Positions 51,772-61,665 are shown, counted from the stretch's first letter. The stretch: 64,000 nt of DNA from Acinetobacter beijerinckii CIP 110307 (GCF_000369005.1 NZ_KB849765.1:124001-188000), one strand, 5' to 3'. Numbers and translations: made by a program. The notes: generated from the sequence alone by a model not told the origin.

Positions 51772-52794
51772 TTATTTTAATTCAATAATATCAATGGTTG
51801 GAGGAACTCTAAAACGAAATGGAACACCAACCATCCCCGTGCCTACAGTGACAAATACATCTGCATGCTCATGCGTATAAAAGCCTCTTTTATGCCCTAA
51901 AATTGAAACCCTTTTCATAACATAACTGGTAATCCACGGCAACTCGATTTGACCTCCGTGAGTATGACCAGACAGCATAAGCGGTCTCATTTTCAATTCT
52001 GGCACCATGTCTACAGTATCAGGGTTATGCGATAAGATTAGCCACGGTTTATCTTGGGGTAACTCAGGCAAAAACCGCATATTTGCTTTTCCCGCCCATA
52101 AATCACCGATACCCACCAATCGAAATTCATCAAATTCAACAATCTTACCTTCAATATCCATCACATCATTTTGGCTCAAAGCCTCACTCAGTAAAGCTTG
52201 TATCGGTGGTCCAGGATATTGTTCATCATGATTACCGTTGACTGAATAGACTGGGGCTTGGATTTGTTTGAGTACTTCAAGCTCTTGCACTAATCTATTT
52301 TCAGGCTCGTAAGTCCAGTCACCAGCAACCACAACCAAATCGGGCTTTGCTTGATTCAATTTTTCTACAATGATTTTTAACTGACGTTCATGACCTGAAA
52401 ATAGCCCAACGTGCATATCTGCAATCAGCGCCACTTTTACTGATTTTCTAAATTCGTGTTTTGGATTTAAACGATATTGGTGATATTTAACATGGACTAA
52501 ATGAGGTTCAATAAAACGCGCATAAATTAATAAAGTACTGAGTAAAAAGACAAATGCTGTCTGATGTAAGCTATAAAAACCAGACCATCCTGCATATAAG
52601 CTAAAAAACCAAAGTGGGATTAGAAGATAAGATAGATAAAAAGCCAATAAATGAACAAAAGCTTTGAAAGGGTGAATAGTTTCAGTTCTTGCTTGATGTA
52701 TCCATGCCTGTACCAATCCCCATAATGCCAAGATCAGAAAAATAATATAAAAAACTAAAATAACACTGTCAGAATTCCACATTACCAATCTCAT
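51772..52794 (-). CDS. Membrane-anchored calcineurin-like metallophosphoesterase
   Basis: This protein of up to 340 residues has three or four N-terminal helices, then a phosphoesterase domain. Its motifs are IADMHVG, VVAGDWTY, NGNHDE, LSHNPD and LSGHTHGGQ, which form the dinuclear metal site. The group includes YaeI/YkuE enzymes, one of which acts on UDP-2,3-diacylglucosamine. The substrate is not shown. The start could be 52794 or the ATG at 52782. Confidence 0.88.
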   Translation of the reverse strand: MRLVMWNSDSVILVFYIIFLILALWGLVQAWIHQARTETIHPFKAFVHLLAFYLSYLLIPLWFFSLYAGWSGFYSLHQTAFVFLLSTLLIYARFIEPHLVHVKYHQYRLNPKHEFRKSVKVALIADMHVGLFSGHERQLKIIVEKLNQAKPDLVVVAGDWTYEPENRLVQELEVLKQIQAPVYSVNGNHDEQYPGPPIQALLSEALSQNDVMDIEGKIVEFDEFRLVGIGDLWAGKANMRFLPELPQDKPWLILSHNPDTVDMVPELKMRPLMLSGHTHGGQIELPWITSYVMKRVSILGHKRGFYTHEHADVFVTVGTGMVGVPFRFRVPPTIDIIELK

Positions 52795-52885
52795 TCATCT
52801 CACTATAACGGTATATATCGCATCTCATATTCATAATCTTTGATGAAATGATATACTCAAGCCCAACTTTTAATCAGTAAAGATT

Positions 52886-54514
52886 ATGACGCAATTTTCG
52901 GTTTTAAATCGCAAACATACAAAAATAAGTACATCTACTTACAATAAAAGTATGCTTACGATTTCGTTGAGTATTGCGATCACGATCTCAGGTTGTAGCA
53001 CCTTACCCAAACACTCTATTGAACCGACCCAAGCGATAGCTTTAAAAGTTGATACATCAGAAACCACACTTGCGCAAATCATAGATCCTTTGCAGCAACA
53101 GAACCCTGATCTTACTGGATATTATGTCTTATTTGATCCTTTAGAAGCTTTGGCAGCTCGATTACGTTTAATTGATAAAGCCGAAAAAACATTAGATCTG
53201 CAATATTATATTTGGGATAACGATAAAGTCGGTGCTGTCGCTTTGCATGCGCTTATTCGTGCAGCAGATCGTGGCGTGAAAGTAAAGTTATTGATCGATG
53301 ATAATAATGCAAAACAAACTGAAGGAATCTTTTTAGCCTTAGCACAACACCCCAATATTGAGGTAAAGCTATTCAACCCATATCGTTTTAGAAAATATCG
53401 TGGCATTGATATGGTGTTGGATTTAAAGCGTATCAATCGACGCATGCACAATAAAAGCTTTATCGCAGATCACAAAGTCGCGTTAATTGGCGGCAGAAAC
53501 ATGACCAATCAATACTACAATGTCAGCGATAACTATCAGTTCTCAGATGTCGATGTCATGTTGGTTGGAGCTGCCGTTAATGACATTTCTAACTCTTTTG
53601 ATGACTATTGGAATCATGATTATGCTTATGAAGTTCAAGAAGTCGTAAAGCAAAAATCTCATCGCCTAAGCTATGAAAGTTTAAAACAACAATTAGATGA
53701 ACATTATAAAAAAGTTACCGTTCAAAACTATTTAGATTTAACCAGTAATTCCCAAGCAATCGACTCACTCATCAACCGAGATATTGCTTTAGATTGGGTA
53801 AAAGCTGAGGTCGTGAAAGACTCACCTGATAAAATAAAATCAAAAGCAAAGAAACAAGAACATCTCAATTTCCAACTGATCAATCATTTAGAAAAACCTG
53901 AAAAAAATATTGATCTGATTTCTGCTTATTTTGTTCCCGAAAAAAAGGGCGCGAAAATTTTAAGTGAATTAGCACAAGATGGCGTTCATGTCAGAGTTTT
54001 AACCAATTCTTTCAAAGCAAATGATGTTGCCGTTGTTCATGCATTTTATGGTAAATACCGTCAAAATTTATTAGAAAATGGTGTACAACTTTATGAGTTT
54101 TTACCTGCTTTAGATAAAGATGATCTTGATAAACATACCGAAGATTTAGCTAAAAAAGCAAAAGTGAATATCAAAGGATTAAGCCGTTCTAGTTTACATG
54201 CCAAGCTTATGGCATTAGATGAAAAGCAAGTTTTTATCGGTTCATTTAATTTTGACCCACGCTCGGCGTATTTGAATACAGAAATTGGGGTGCTATTAAA
54301 TAGCCCAACATTAGCAAGATCAGTGCATAGCACAATGGATCAAAACTTGAGTAAGTATGCGTATAAATTGGTTTTAAATGCCGAGAATAAAATAACTTGG
54401 CAACGGCAAACTCCTCAAGGTCCTGTGATTTATACCAAAGAACCTCGCATGAAGTGGTGGCAAAGAGCAGGAATGAAAGTTATTTCATGGCTGCCAATTG
54501 AAGGCTTTATGTAA
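52886..54514 (+). CDS. Phospholipase-D-family lipoprotein (cardiolipin-synthase-like)
   Basis: This 542-residue protein has a signal peptide and lipobox ISGC near residue 37, then two HKD motifs: MHNKSFIADHKVALIGGRN and LHAKLMALDEKQVFIGSFN. Both carry the His, Lys and Asp of the phospholipase-D catalytic pair. It is related to the ClsC-like or periplasmic/lipoprotein PLD family, likely active on lipids in the envelope. Its end overlaps the plsC 3' end by 8 bases (convergent). Confidence 0.88.
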   Translation: MTQFSVLNRKHTKISTSTYNKSMLTISLSIAITISGCSTLPKHSIEPTQAIALKVDTSETTLAQIIDPLQQQNPDLTGYYVLFDPLEALAARLRLIDKAEKTLDLQYYIWDNDKVGAVALHALIRAADRGVKVKLLIDDNNAKQTEGIFLALAQHPNIEVKLFNPYRFRKYRGIDMVLDLKRINRRMHNKSFIADHKVALIGGRNMTNQYYNVSDNYQFSDVDVMLVGAAVNDISNSFDDYWNHDYAYEVQEVVKQKSHRLSYESLKQQLDEHYKKVTVQNYLDLTSNSQAIDSLINRDIALDWVKAEVVKDSPDKIKSKAKKQEHLNFQLINHLEKPEKNIDLISAYFVPEKKGAKILSELAQDGVHVRVLTNSFKANDVAVVHAFYGKYRQNLLENGVQLYEFLPALDKDDLDKHTEDLAKKAKVNIKGLSRSSLHAKLMALDEKQVFIGSFNFDPRSAYLNTEIGVLLNSPTLARSVHSTMDQNLSKYAYKLVLNAENKITWQRQTPQGPVIYTKEPRMKWWQRAGMKVISWLPIEGFM

Positions 54515-55388
54515 GCTCATTTGCAGTTGGAGAAACAGCCAGCACTTTATTTTGCAACTCAAGCAAGCCTGCCCGCATTTGTCGATCAACTTCTTTGGTT
54601 AAACTATCAACCGTATGACCTTCTACAGGTATCGCAGGTAACGTCAGTAAATGCGCAGTCACTTTTGGCATTTCCAACACTCGCTGTACATGCTCTGCAA
54701 AAGTCATTTCACCAATAAAGGGTGCAATTAAATCTAACTCACCTTGTTGATTGACATAGCAAATCACACAAATCTGTACAGGGCGTTGTGCTTCAATTGC
54801 AGCACCTAAAAGCCTTCCATGTACTTTTTTAACCTTGGTACCATCAGTCGTGGTGGCTTCTGGAAAAAATAAAACAGGAATATCTTGCTTCAAAAACTCT
54901 GTAATTTGCTCACGAATTCTAATTGAATCCCCTGAACCACGCTTAATAAATAGAGTTCCGCCCCCCTTGGCAAGATTACCCAAGATTGGCCATTTTTCCA
55001 CTTCAGCTTTGGCTAAAAAGAAAATTCGAGCGCCAGAACCCAGTACAGCAACATCTAGCCATGAAATATGATTACTCACCCACAAAGCAGGTTCGCGTGG
55101 AATCGTGCCATGCACTTGTACTTCAATATTAAAAACTTCGCACAATCGACGACAAAAATATTGAACATATCGCGTGTTAATTGGATTGTTTGGATCTTTA
55201 TAAAGTCCATGACGATAAATGAGATAAAAGCCTTCACCAATCGTTTCTAAGCCTGATGCTAGTTTTCTTGTGTATAAACTAAACTTTGAAAATAAATTTA
55301 ACTGAGTGTTATTCACTGCTGTTGTTTCTTGAGTCATAGAATTATTAAAACCATTGGGCTTGCTACCCTTAACAGATGCTTTCAGCAT
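54507..55388 (-). CDS. plsC: 1-acyl-sn-glycerol-3-phosphate acyltransferase
   Basis: This protein of up to 293 residues has the acyltransferase motif NHISWLD (HX4D) near the middle and FPEATTTDG (the FPEGT-like substrate motif, with the usual Gly shown as Ala). It converts lysophosphatidate to phosphatidate in membrane lipid synthesis. The start at 55388 has AGG upstream; the ATG at 55337 is an alternative. The 3' end overlaps the PLD-family gene. Confidence 0.88.
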   Translation of the reverse strand: MLKASVKGSKPNGFNNSMTQETTAVNNTQLNLFSKFSLYTRKLASGLETIGEGFYLIYRHGLYKDPNNPINTRYVQYFCRRLCEVFNIEVQVHGTIPREPALWVSNHISWLDVAVLGSGARIFFLAKAEVEKWPILGNLAKGGGTLFIKRGSGDSIRIREQITEFLKQDIPVLFFPEATTTDGTKVKKVHGRLLGAAIEAQRPVQICVICYVNQQGELDLIAPFIGEMTFAEHVQRVLEMPKVTAHLLTLPAIPVEGHTVDSLTKEVDRQMRAGLLELQNKVLAVSPTANELT

Positions 55389-55569
55389 GAACCTACTATG
55401 GCACTTTGCGTTTGCTCAAAGTAAAGCCTGTTATAGCATGCAAATATATAGAGTTAAAAGTTTGCTTTATGACAAAAAGCGAACGTAAGCATAATATTTT
55501 TCAATTTTAAATGTTTTATTAGATCAATTATTATAAATAAATCGAATTTACAGATGAATAGGTGTCACT

Positions 55570-55710
55570 ATGAATCAGGAAACAACGACACACGCGGTAT
55601 CAAATAGAATTCCCTATCGCTACGCTTTGAAAATGTTTTTAGGGTGGTCAATTTTATATATGGGCACATTAGTAGGATTTGTTGAACTTTTACGTCGTAA
55701 TATCATCTAA
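55570..55710 (+). CDS. Small membrane protein, 46 residues
   Basis: This short open frame starts ATGAATCAGGAA, with AGGTGTCACT upstream as a possible ribosome site. It encodes MNQETTTHAVSNRIPYRYAL, then a single hydrophobic segment (about 24-40) ending with LLRRNII. A Lys just before the helix and Arg residues after it suit a bitopic inner-membrane protein. It lies 76 bases before hflX. I do not recognise a family. Confidence 0.55.
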   Translation: MNQETTTHAVSNRIPYRYALKMFLGWSILYMGTLVGFVELLRRNII

Positions 55711-55785
55711 ATGGGGTAACTCTTTTGCCCTTTGCTTTCGCTTTATTCTAGAATAGTAACTTAATACTAAGGATATGATAATAGC

Positions 55786-57129
55786 GTGGAAAATTTTGAG
55801 CAGCGTCACAGTGGTGAACGAGCAATATTAGTCAGTGTTTCCGTTCAACAGCTTGACGATCTTGATGCCGAAGAGTTCCGATTGCTCGCTCAATCTGCTG
55901 GTGCGGAAATCCTAGAGCATATTACTGTGCCAAGAAATAGACCTGATCCAAAATTTTTTATTGGCTCAGGAAAAGTGGATGAAATCGCTGAGCAAGTCCA
56001 ATATCTTGAAGCTGAACTGGTCATTTTCGATCACTCATTATCGCCAGCGCAAGAGCGTAACTTAGAAAGAATTTTAAAATGTCGCGTAATTGATCGTACT
56101 GGATTGATTTTAGATATTTTTGCCTTACGCGCTCGAACGCATGAAGGAAAACTACAAGTTGAACTTGCTCAACTTAAGCACTTATCCACTCGTTTAATTC
56201 GAGGGTTTACAGGAAACTTAGAACAACAAAAAGGTGGTATTGGACTACGTGGTCCTGGTGAATCACAACTCGAAACTGATCGTCGACTGATTCGCGTTCG
56301 TATCACCCAACTCAAAGATAAACTCGTTAAGGTTCAACAAACCCGCTTACAAGGACGTGCTGCACGTCAGAAAGCTGCCATTCCAACCATTTCCTTAGTC
56401 GGTTATACCAATGCAGGGAAATCCACGTTATTTAACATTCTTGCGAAAAGTGATGTATACGCGGCAGATCAGTTATTTGCCACGTTAGATCCGACGCTAC
56501 GTCGTCTCGAATGGGATGGTGTGGGTACTGTTGTGCTTGCCGATACCGTTGGTTTTGTTAGAAATCTACAGCATGATTTGGTTGAATCATTCAAAGCAAC
56601 ATTAGAAGAAACACTCGAAGCAACATTATTGCTTCATGTGATTGATGCGAGCAGTCCGAATATGTCTGAACAGATCGAGGCTGTAGAAACCGTATTGAAA
56701 GAAATTGGTGCAGAAGCTCCTATCTTACATGTTTATAATAAAATTGATATCAGCGGTGATGCTGCAAAAATCATCTATAAAACAGCAGAGTTACCTGAGC
56801 GAGTGTATGTTTCAGCCCATTCAGGTCAAGGTCTAGAATTATTAAGTGAAGCAGTACAACAATGCTTAATGGGACAGTTACAACACTTTGATTTAACACT
56901 TAAACCTGCTTACGGTAAACTACGCAATCAACTATATAGCTTAAATGTAATTGAATCAGAGCGTTATGAAGAGAATGGTGATTTACATTTGACAGTTTGT
57001 ATTGCTCCACACAAATTGGAGCAAATCATTAAACAAGCTCATTTACCATTAGACGAAATTCTTGGCAATAAAGCTTCCATATTTCAACGACCTTTGGAAG
57101 AATTTGAAATACAACATTCGTCACTTTAA
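55786..57129 (+). CDS. hflX: GTPase HflX
   Basis: This 447-residue ribosome-associated GTPase splits or rescues stalled ribosomes under stress. The N-terminal HflX domain shows RNRPDPKFFIGSGKVDEIA and the linker GIGLRGPGESQLETDRR. The G domain shows GYTNAGKST (G1), DTVGFVR (G3) and NKID (G4). It starts with GTG. The neighbours LrgA/LrgB-like genes follow in the same direction after 43 bases. Confidence 0.95.
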   Translation: MENFEQRHSGERAILVSVSVQQLDDLDAEEFRLLAQSAGAEILEHITVPRNRPDPKFFIGSGKVDEIAEQVQYLEAELVIFDHSLSPAQERNLERILKCRVIDRTGLILDIFALRARTHEGKLQVELAQLKHLSTRLIRGFTGNLEQQKGGIGLRGPGESQLETDRRLIRVRITQLKDKLVKVQQTRLQGRAARQKAAIPTISLVGYTNAGKSTLFNILAKSDVYAADQLFATLDPTLRRLEWDGVGTVVLADTVGFVRNLQHDLVESFKATLEETLEATLLLHVIDASSPNMSEQIEAVETVLKEIGAEAPILHVYNKIDISGDAAKIIYKTAELPERVYVSAHSGQGLELLSEAVQQCLMGQLQHFDLTLKPAYGKLRNQLYSLNVIESERYEENGDLHLTVCIAPHKLEQIIKQAHLPLDEILGNKASIFQRPLEEFEIQHSSL

Positions 57130-57172
57130 GCTTGATGAGTTATGGTTTAAAAAGAAGACAAGAGCATGAGTA

Positions 57173-57538
57173 ATGATGAAAAATATTGATTGGACAGCAT
57201 GGTTCTACACACTGCTATTAATCATCATCTTTAGAGAAGGTGCAGTAGCAATCACCAAAATTTTTCATCATCCTGAACTAGGAAATTTGGTTGGATTAAT
57301 TAGTCTACTTGCGACTTTACTGATTTGGCGAAGATTCAAAAAGATTTCCAATCGTTTAATCGATACAAATAACAAAATCATGAAAGAAAGTGCTTTCGCC
57401 TTTTTACCTATTTGTGCAGGCTCTTTAATTATGCTGGTACATTTGGGCAAAGAGATTCCTGTATTTTTATTTGTTCTAAGCTTAAGTACATTATTGCCAT
57501 TATGGATCTATGCCAAAATGGCAAAACGCTGGTTATAG
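57173..57538 (+). CDS. LrgA/CidA-family holin-like protein
   Basis: This 121-residue protein has four hydrophobic segments, with the family outline seen in GNLVGLISLLATLL and ESAFAFLPICAGSLIMLVHLG. Such proteins resemble holins or export small metabolites such as pyruvate. It is paired with the LrgB-like gene 11 bases on. A second ATG lies right after the first. Confidence 0.85.
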   Translation: MMKNIDWTAWFYTLLLIIIFREGAVAITKIFHHPELGNLVGLISLLATLLIWRRFKKISNRLIDTNNKIMKESAFAFLPICAGSLIMLVHLGKEIPVFLFVLSLSTLLPLWIYAKMAKRWL

Positions 57539-57549
57539 GAATCTGAAAT

Positions 57550-58218
57550 ATGTTTATGATTATTTACGGATTCATGATCACACTGGTTAGCTATTTGATC
57601 GCAAAACCACTGAATAAAAAAATGCCACAAATTCCTTTAATTGTTTTCGCCATGTTTATCGTGATTGGACTATTGACAGTTTTAGGTATTCCTTATGAAC
57701 GCTACATGAATAGCGTAAATAATGTTTTTAATCATTTATTGGGCTATGTCACAGTTGCATTGGCTATTCCGCTTGCTGCGATGCGTTATGACGACTTACC
57801 ACTGAAATCCATGATTGGTATTTTATGTTTTGCCAGTATTAGTGCAGTTGCGCTGCCTATGGGACTTGCTTATTTATTACACATGTCTGAGCCTACAATT
57901 ATGGCATTTGCAACACGTGCAGTGACTACGCCAATTGCATTGAATATCGCGACTTTATTACATGCCCCACTTATGATGGTGACACTTATTGTCATTTTAT
58001 CTGGCGTGATTGGTGCTGCATTTTCGCCTTGGATCTTAAAACATATTCATGATGAACGTGCGTCTGGCTTAGCACTGGGTTTAGCTGCTCATGCGATTGG
58101 AACAGCGCAAGCATGGCAACGTGGGCCAGTTACTGGACGATATGCAGCATTCGGAATGGCGGTAAATGGTGTATTTACAGCGATATGGTTGCCTACCTTT
58201 ATTTTGTCTTTATCTTAA
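57550..58218 (+). CDS. LrgB-family membrane protein
   Basis: This 222-residue protein has six to seven helices and LrgB signatures such as FATRAVTTPIALNIATLL and HAIGTAQAWQRGPVTGRYAAFGMAVNG. Family members act with LrgA/CidA in autolysis control or as a pyruvate or 3-hydroxypropionate uptake system. It is the second gene of the LrgA-LrgB pair. Confidence 0.9.
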   Translation: MFMIIYGFMITLVSYLIAKPLNKKMPQIPLIVFAMFIVIGLLTVLGIPYERYMNSVNNVFNHLLGYVTVALAIPLAAMRYDDLPLKSMIGILCFASISAVALPMGLAYLLHMSEPTIMAFATRAVTTPIALNIATLLHAPLMMVTLIVILSGVIGAAFSPWILKHIHDERASGLALGLAAHAIGTAQAWQRGPVTGRYAAFGMAVNGVFTAIWLPTFILSLS

Positions 58219-58244
58219 AATTTGCCGCAAATATCACATAAAGA

Positions 58245-58274
58245 TTGAACTAGTTGTCAGAAATCCGACATAAT
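58245..58274 (+). promoter_or_regulatory. Promoter of DUF2147 gene 1
   Basis: TTGAAC and CATAAT with an 18-base spacer. The stretch TTGTCAGAAATCCGACATAAT within it matches that in front of the second paralogue. Confidence 0.6.
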
Positions 58275-58303
58275 GGAGTTTCAAACGTTAAAAGGATTTT
58301 TTA

Positions 58304-58750
58304 ATGATGGGCAAACAACTAATAGGTGCATTACTTTTATCTGTGGCAAGCAGTTTTACTTTTGCAGAAGATATCACAGGTCTTTGGCAAAGTATTGATG
58401 ACAAAACTGGCGCACCTAAAGCATTAATTGAAATTCGCCAAGAATCGAATGGTACATATGCTGGTAAAGTCGTAAAAATTACACCTCGCGCAGGTTATAC
58501 ACCAAAGGAAACGTGTGTTGACTGTCCTGCTCCATATACCAATAAGCCAATTTTAGGTTTAGATGTTGTAACCGGTTTAAAACATGCGAATGGTCTAAAC
58601 TACACCAATGGTCGTATTTTAGATCCAAATTCTGGAAAAATTTACAGCATGAAAGCTAAATTAAGCGCCAATGGTAAACGCATGCACTTACGTGGATACT
58701 TAGGGGTATCAGCATTAGGTCGTAATCAAATTTGGATTCGTACTGAATAA
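58304..58750 (+). CDS. DUF2147 family secreted protein, copy 1
   Basis: This 148-residue protein has a signal peptide (about 1-21, ending FAE), then the DUF2147 domain DITGLWQSIDDKTGAPKALIEI and ILDPNSGKIYSMKAKLS. Two cysteines sit in ETCVDCP (C-x2-C), probably a disulfide in the periplasm. Function is unknown. AAAGGA precedes the first ATG by 7 bases. A closely similar gene follows 229 bases on, with a terminator in between. Confidence 0.88.
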   Translation: MMGKQLIGALLLSVASSFTFAEDITGLWQSIDDKTGAPKALIEIRQESNGTYAGKVVKITPRAGYTPKETCVDCPAPYTNKPILGLDVVTGLKHANGLNYTNGRILDPNSGKIYSMKAKLSANGKRMHLRGYLGVSALGRNQIWIRTE

Positions 58751-58807
58751 ATAGTAAAACCAAATAGTGCATCCATCATCTTGATATTGTTGATCACGGT
58801 TTAATCA

Positions 58808-58848
58808 AAAAAGCTTCTTCATTAAATATAAAAATGAAGAAGCTTTTT
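58808..58848 (+). terminator. Terminator of DUF2147 gene 1
   Basis: Fifteen-base arms aaaaagcttcttcat and its complement with an 11-base loop and T-run. Confidence 0.88.
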
Positions 58849-58914
58849 ATATTTTAAGATAAAAAATCCTTGAATTTTCAACAATTAAAAAAATACACAA
58901 TTGTAAAATAATTA

Positions 58915-58944
58915 TTGAATCTATTGTTAGAAATCCGAAATAAT
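58915..58944 (+). promoter_or_regulatory. Promoter of DUF2147 gene 2
   Basis: TTGAAT and AATAAT with an 18-base spacer, 35 bases before the ATG; nearly the same as the promoter of the first copy. Confidence 0.6.
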
Positions 58945-58978
58945 AGCAATACAATAAAAGCGGCTGAGCAGCGTCAAT

Positions 58979-59422
58979 ATGTTTATTAAATTCCTCTCTA
59001 TTTTCCTTCTATTTAGTTTTAGCCATATAAGTTTTGCACAAGATATTACTGGGGTGTGGCAAAGCGTTGATGATTTAACTGGCGCACCCAAAGGACAAGT
59101 TGAAATAACTCAAGAATCAGATGGTACCTACACTGGTAAAATCACGAAAATAACCCCTCGAACAGGTTATACACCCAAAGAATTTTGCATAAATTGTCCA
59201 GCACCCTATGCCAACAAGCCAATCTTGGGTTTAAATGCCATCACTAAACTAAAGCATAAAAAAGATCTTTTATACACTGGTGGAAAAATCTTAGATCCAA
59301 ATAGTGGTCGTGTTTATAGCCTTACAGCAAAACTGAGTAATAATGGGCAACGTCTACATTTACGCGGTTACGTTGGCGTTTCAGTTTTGGGGCGCAGTCA
59401 AATCTGGATTCGTGTAGATTAA
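58979..59422 (+). CDS. DUF2147 family secreted protein, copy 2
   Basis: This 147-residue protein is a tandem paralogue of the preceding gene, with roughly two thirds of residues identical by eye. It has its own signal peptide (ends SFAQ), the CxxC in EFCINCPAP, and the motif ILDPNSGRVYSLTAKLS. Divergence is mainly in the signal peptide and one loop. Each copy keeps its own promoter and terminator. Confidence 0.88.
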   Translation: MFIKFLSIFLLFSFSHISFAQDITGVWQSVDDLTGAPKGQVEITQESDGTYTGKITKITPRTGYTPKEFCINCPAPYANKPILGLNAITKLKHKKDLLYTGGKILDPNSGRVYSLTAKLSNNGQRLHLRGYVGVSVLGRSQIWIRVD

Positions 59423-59431
59423 TTAAAACGT

Positions 59432-59459
59432 AAAAAACCTGCATTAAGCAGGTTTTTTT
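59432..59459. terminator. Bidirectional terminator between DUF2147 gene 2 and prc
   Basis: Eleven-base arms aaaaaacctgc and gcaggtttttt, 5-base loop, with a T-run on the plus strand and a T-run on the minus strand. Confidence 0.88.
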
Positions 59460-59481
59460 CTTACAGAGTTTGATTCAGAAA

Positions 59482-61665
59482 TTATCGACTTTGTAATTTC
59501 GAGTAGTCTAGCAATACATTAGCAGCTTCAGTCACGAATGTTTCTTCTTCTGGTAATGCAGGGCGCAAATGTGCTTTCATTTTGGCACGGGCTTCAATCA
59601 ATGCATCAATAGAAGCTTGGTAACTTTCCCAATTTGCATAAGGCGCTTGACCAGTCGCTTGACGACGCTGATTTTCAGCATCTAAAGTCTGTTTCTCTAA
59701 ATCAATTAATTCAGCGCGTCGTTGATTGATATCCAAAACGACTTTCTTCTGATCAGAAGTTTTCTGAGCAATCGCTTTACGAGTTTCTAAATATTTAAAC
59801 TGCGCATCTGCTGCAACACGTTGAGCAGAAAATTCAGACAATTTGGTTACATAAGGTTGTACTGAACCTTCTCGTTTAAACGGCGCTGTTGGAATGGTAT
59901 CCCACTTTAAAGCATTCTTGGCTTTACGTTCGCCAAACTCCTCATTGTAGATATCAACCAGTTTAATATCTGGAATCACACCTTTATTCTGAGTACTACC
60001 ACCGGTTACACGATAAAACTTACGTTGAGTAAGTGTTGCTTGGCCATGTGCTAATGAATCCAGTTGGACTTGTGCCGTTCCCTTACCTGTTGTAGTGCTA
60101 CCGATAATAATACCGCGCTCATAATCTTGAATTGCAGCAGAGTAAATTTCACTTGCTGAAGCAGAAGCGAGATTGATAAGTACAGCCATTGGTCCTGCAT
60201 AAATTTGCTCACCACCATCTGTATCTTCAAAAACGTTCACATTGCCGTTACCATCACGAATTTGTACCACTGGTCCAGATTTAATGACCTGACCAAGCAT
60301 ACGAGCAACTTCTTCTAAAGAACCACCTGGATCATTACGTAAATCGATCAAGATCCCTTCAACTTTCTTCGCTTTTAGAGATTCAAGTGCCTTAGCGGTG
60401 TCTTCAGAAACTGAACGATATTCAGTACCGGCACGGCGAGAACGATAATCAAAATAGAAAGATGGAATTTCAATTACACCAAATAAATGCTTTTTACCAT
60501 CTCGCGTAATTTCAACTGTGCGTGAACGCACCCCTGCATCTTCCTCTTGAATGATGTCTCGAACTAAAGTGACATTACGCGCCTGACTCATTGCAGCGCC
60601 AGTTGCCAATAAACGTACGGTAACTTTCGTACCACGCTTACCACGAATCAATCCAACAATCTCTGAACTTGGCCAGCCAATGACATCCACCATCTTATCG
60701 CCATCTTGGGCAACACCGATAATGCGATCGCCAGATTTCACCTGACCAGATTTACTCGCAGGTCCACCTTCGACAATTGTTTCAATCTTAGTGTAGTCTT
60801 CATTACCGCGCTCAGGGCGAATAGATACGCCAATGCCCTCTAATTGCAGCGTCGTTTGGCGATTTAACTCCATCGCATCGATTGGTGGGTAATAGTTACT
60901 ATGTGGATCATATGTAGCCAACATCGCATTTAATGTTTTGTCTAGCACATCATCGCTTTTAACACGACCGATCCGTTCTAACTGACGTGTATAACGCTTT
61001 GTTAATGTCTGTACTGGGGTCAAATCTTCAGGGCCTGTCAAATCTTGACCATTGGCAAGCGAAGGATTTGCTTTTAAGGCTTTCTGTTTGGCTTGCTCTT
61101 CTTCTTTACTGATCGTCAAATTGATCAATTGAGAGACTAGCATTTTCTGCCAATGATTTTGTTGCTCAGCAGCCGTTTTAAAATAAGGTGCTTTTTCACG
61201 ATCAATTTCTAAATAAACATCTTTTTGATTGAGGTTTTGCGGCTTTTTCAATTCAGCCAACATGTATTCATAAAAATGTTTTAAACGTTCACGATATTGG
61301 GCGTGAATGGCATAAGGTCCTGTTAGATTCCCCGCTTTTAATGAACTACCAAAATTAGAACCATATTTTGTTTTATATTCTTGGACTTCACTATCTAAAA
61401 ATAATGAATGGTCAGGATCGAGGCTATCCAAATACATATCTAAAATACGGTTAGATGTTGCGGCATCTAAACGCATATTCAAATAATGCTGACGATCAAC
61501 TAATGTTGCCAACTGACGTGAGACTAAAGCTTGCTCTTGTGATGGCTTGATCACCGTTGAAACGAGCGGAGCTTCCGTCGCCGCAAATGCCTCATTGATT
61601 GTATGAGTAAAAAATAAACCACCAGTCGCAACTGCAACTGCACACGCTATCATTTGAAGTTTCAT
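59482..61665 (-). CDS. prc: Tail-specific carboxy-terminal processing protease
   Basis: This 727-residue S41 protease has a signal peptide (MKLQMIACAVAVATGGLFFTH), a PDZ domain (about 225-320, IGVSIRPERGNEDYTKIETIVEGGPASKSG) and the Ser-Lys dyad (Ser in ASASEIYSAA, Lys in TTTGKGTAQV). It trims the C-termini of periplasmic proteins, including PBP3 and peptidoglycan hydrolases. The ATG at 61665 gives a proper signal peptide; a longer frame starts at TTG. It is divergent from nagZ. Confidence 0.94.
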   Translation of the reverse strand: MKLQMIACAVAVATGGLFFTHTINEAFAATEAPLVSTVIKPSQEQALVSRQLATLVDRQHYLNMRLDAATSNRILDMYLDSLDPDHSLFLDSEVQEYKTKYGSNFGSSLKAGNLTGPYAIHAQYRERLKHFYEYMLAELKKPQNLNQKDVYLEIDREKAPYFKTAAEQQNHWQKMLVSQLINLTISKEEEQAKQKALKANPSLANGQDLTGPEDLTPVQTLTKRYTRQLERIGRVKSDDVLDKTLNAMLATYDPHSNYYPPIDAMELNRQTTLQLEGIGVSIRPERGNEDYTKIETIVEGGPASKSGQVKSGDRIIGVAQDGDKMVDVIGWPSSEIVGLIRGKRGTKVTVRLLATGAAMSQARNVTLVRDIIQEEDAGVRSRTVEITRDGKKHLFGVIEIPSFYFDYRSRRAGTEYRSVSEDTAKALESLKAKKVEGILIDLRNDPGGSLEEVARMLGQVIKSGPVVQIRDGNGNVNVFEDTDGGEQIYAGPMAVLINLASASASEIYSAAIQDYERGIIIGSTTTGKGTAQVQLDSLAHGQATLTQRKFYRVTGGSTQNKGVIPDIKLVDIYNEEFGERKAKNALKWDTIPTAPFKREGSVQPYVTKLSEFSAQRVAADAQFKYLETRKAIAQKTSDQKKVVLDINQRRAELIDLEKQTLDAENQRRQATGQAPYANWESYQASIDALIEARAKMKAHLRPALPEEETFVTEAANVLLDYSKLQSR

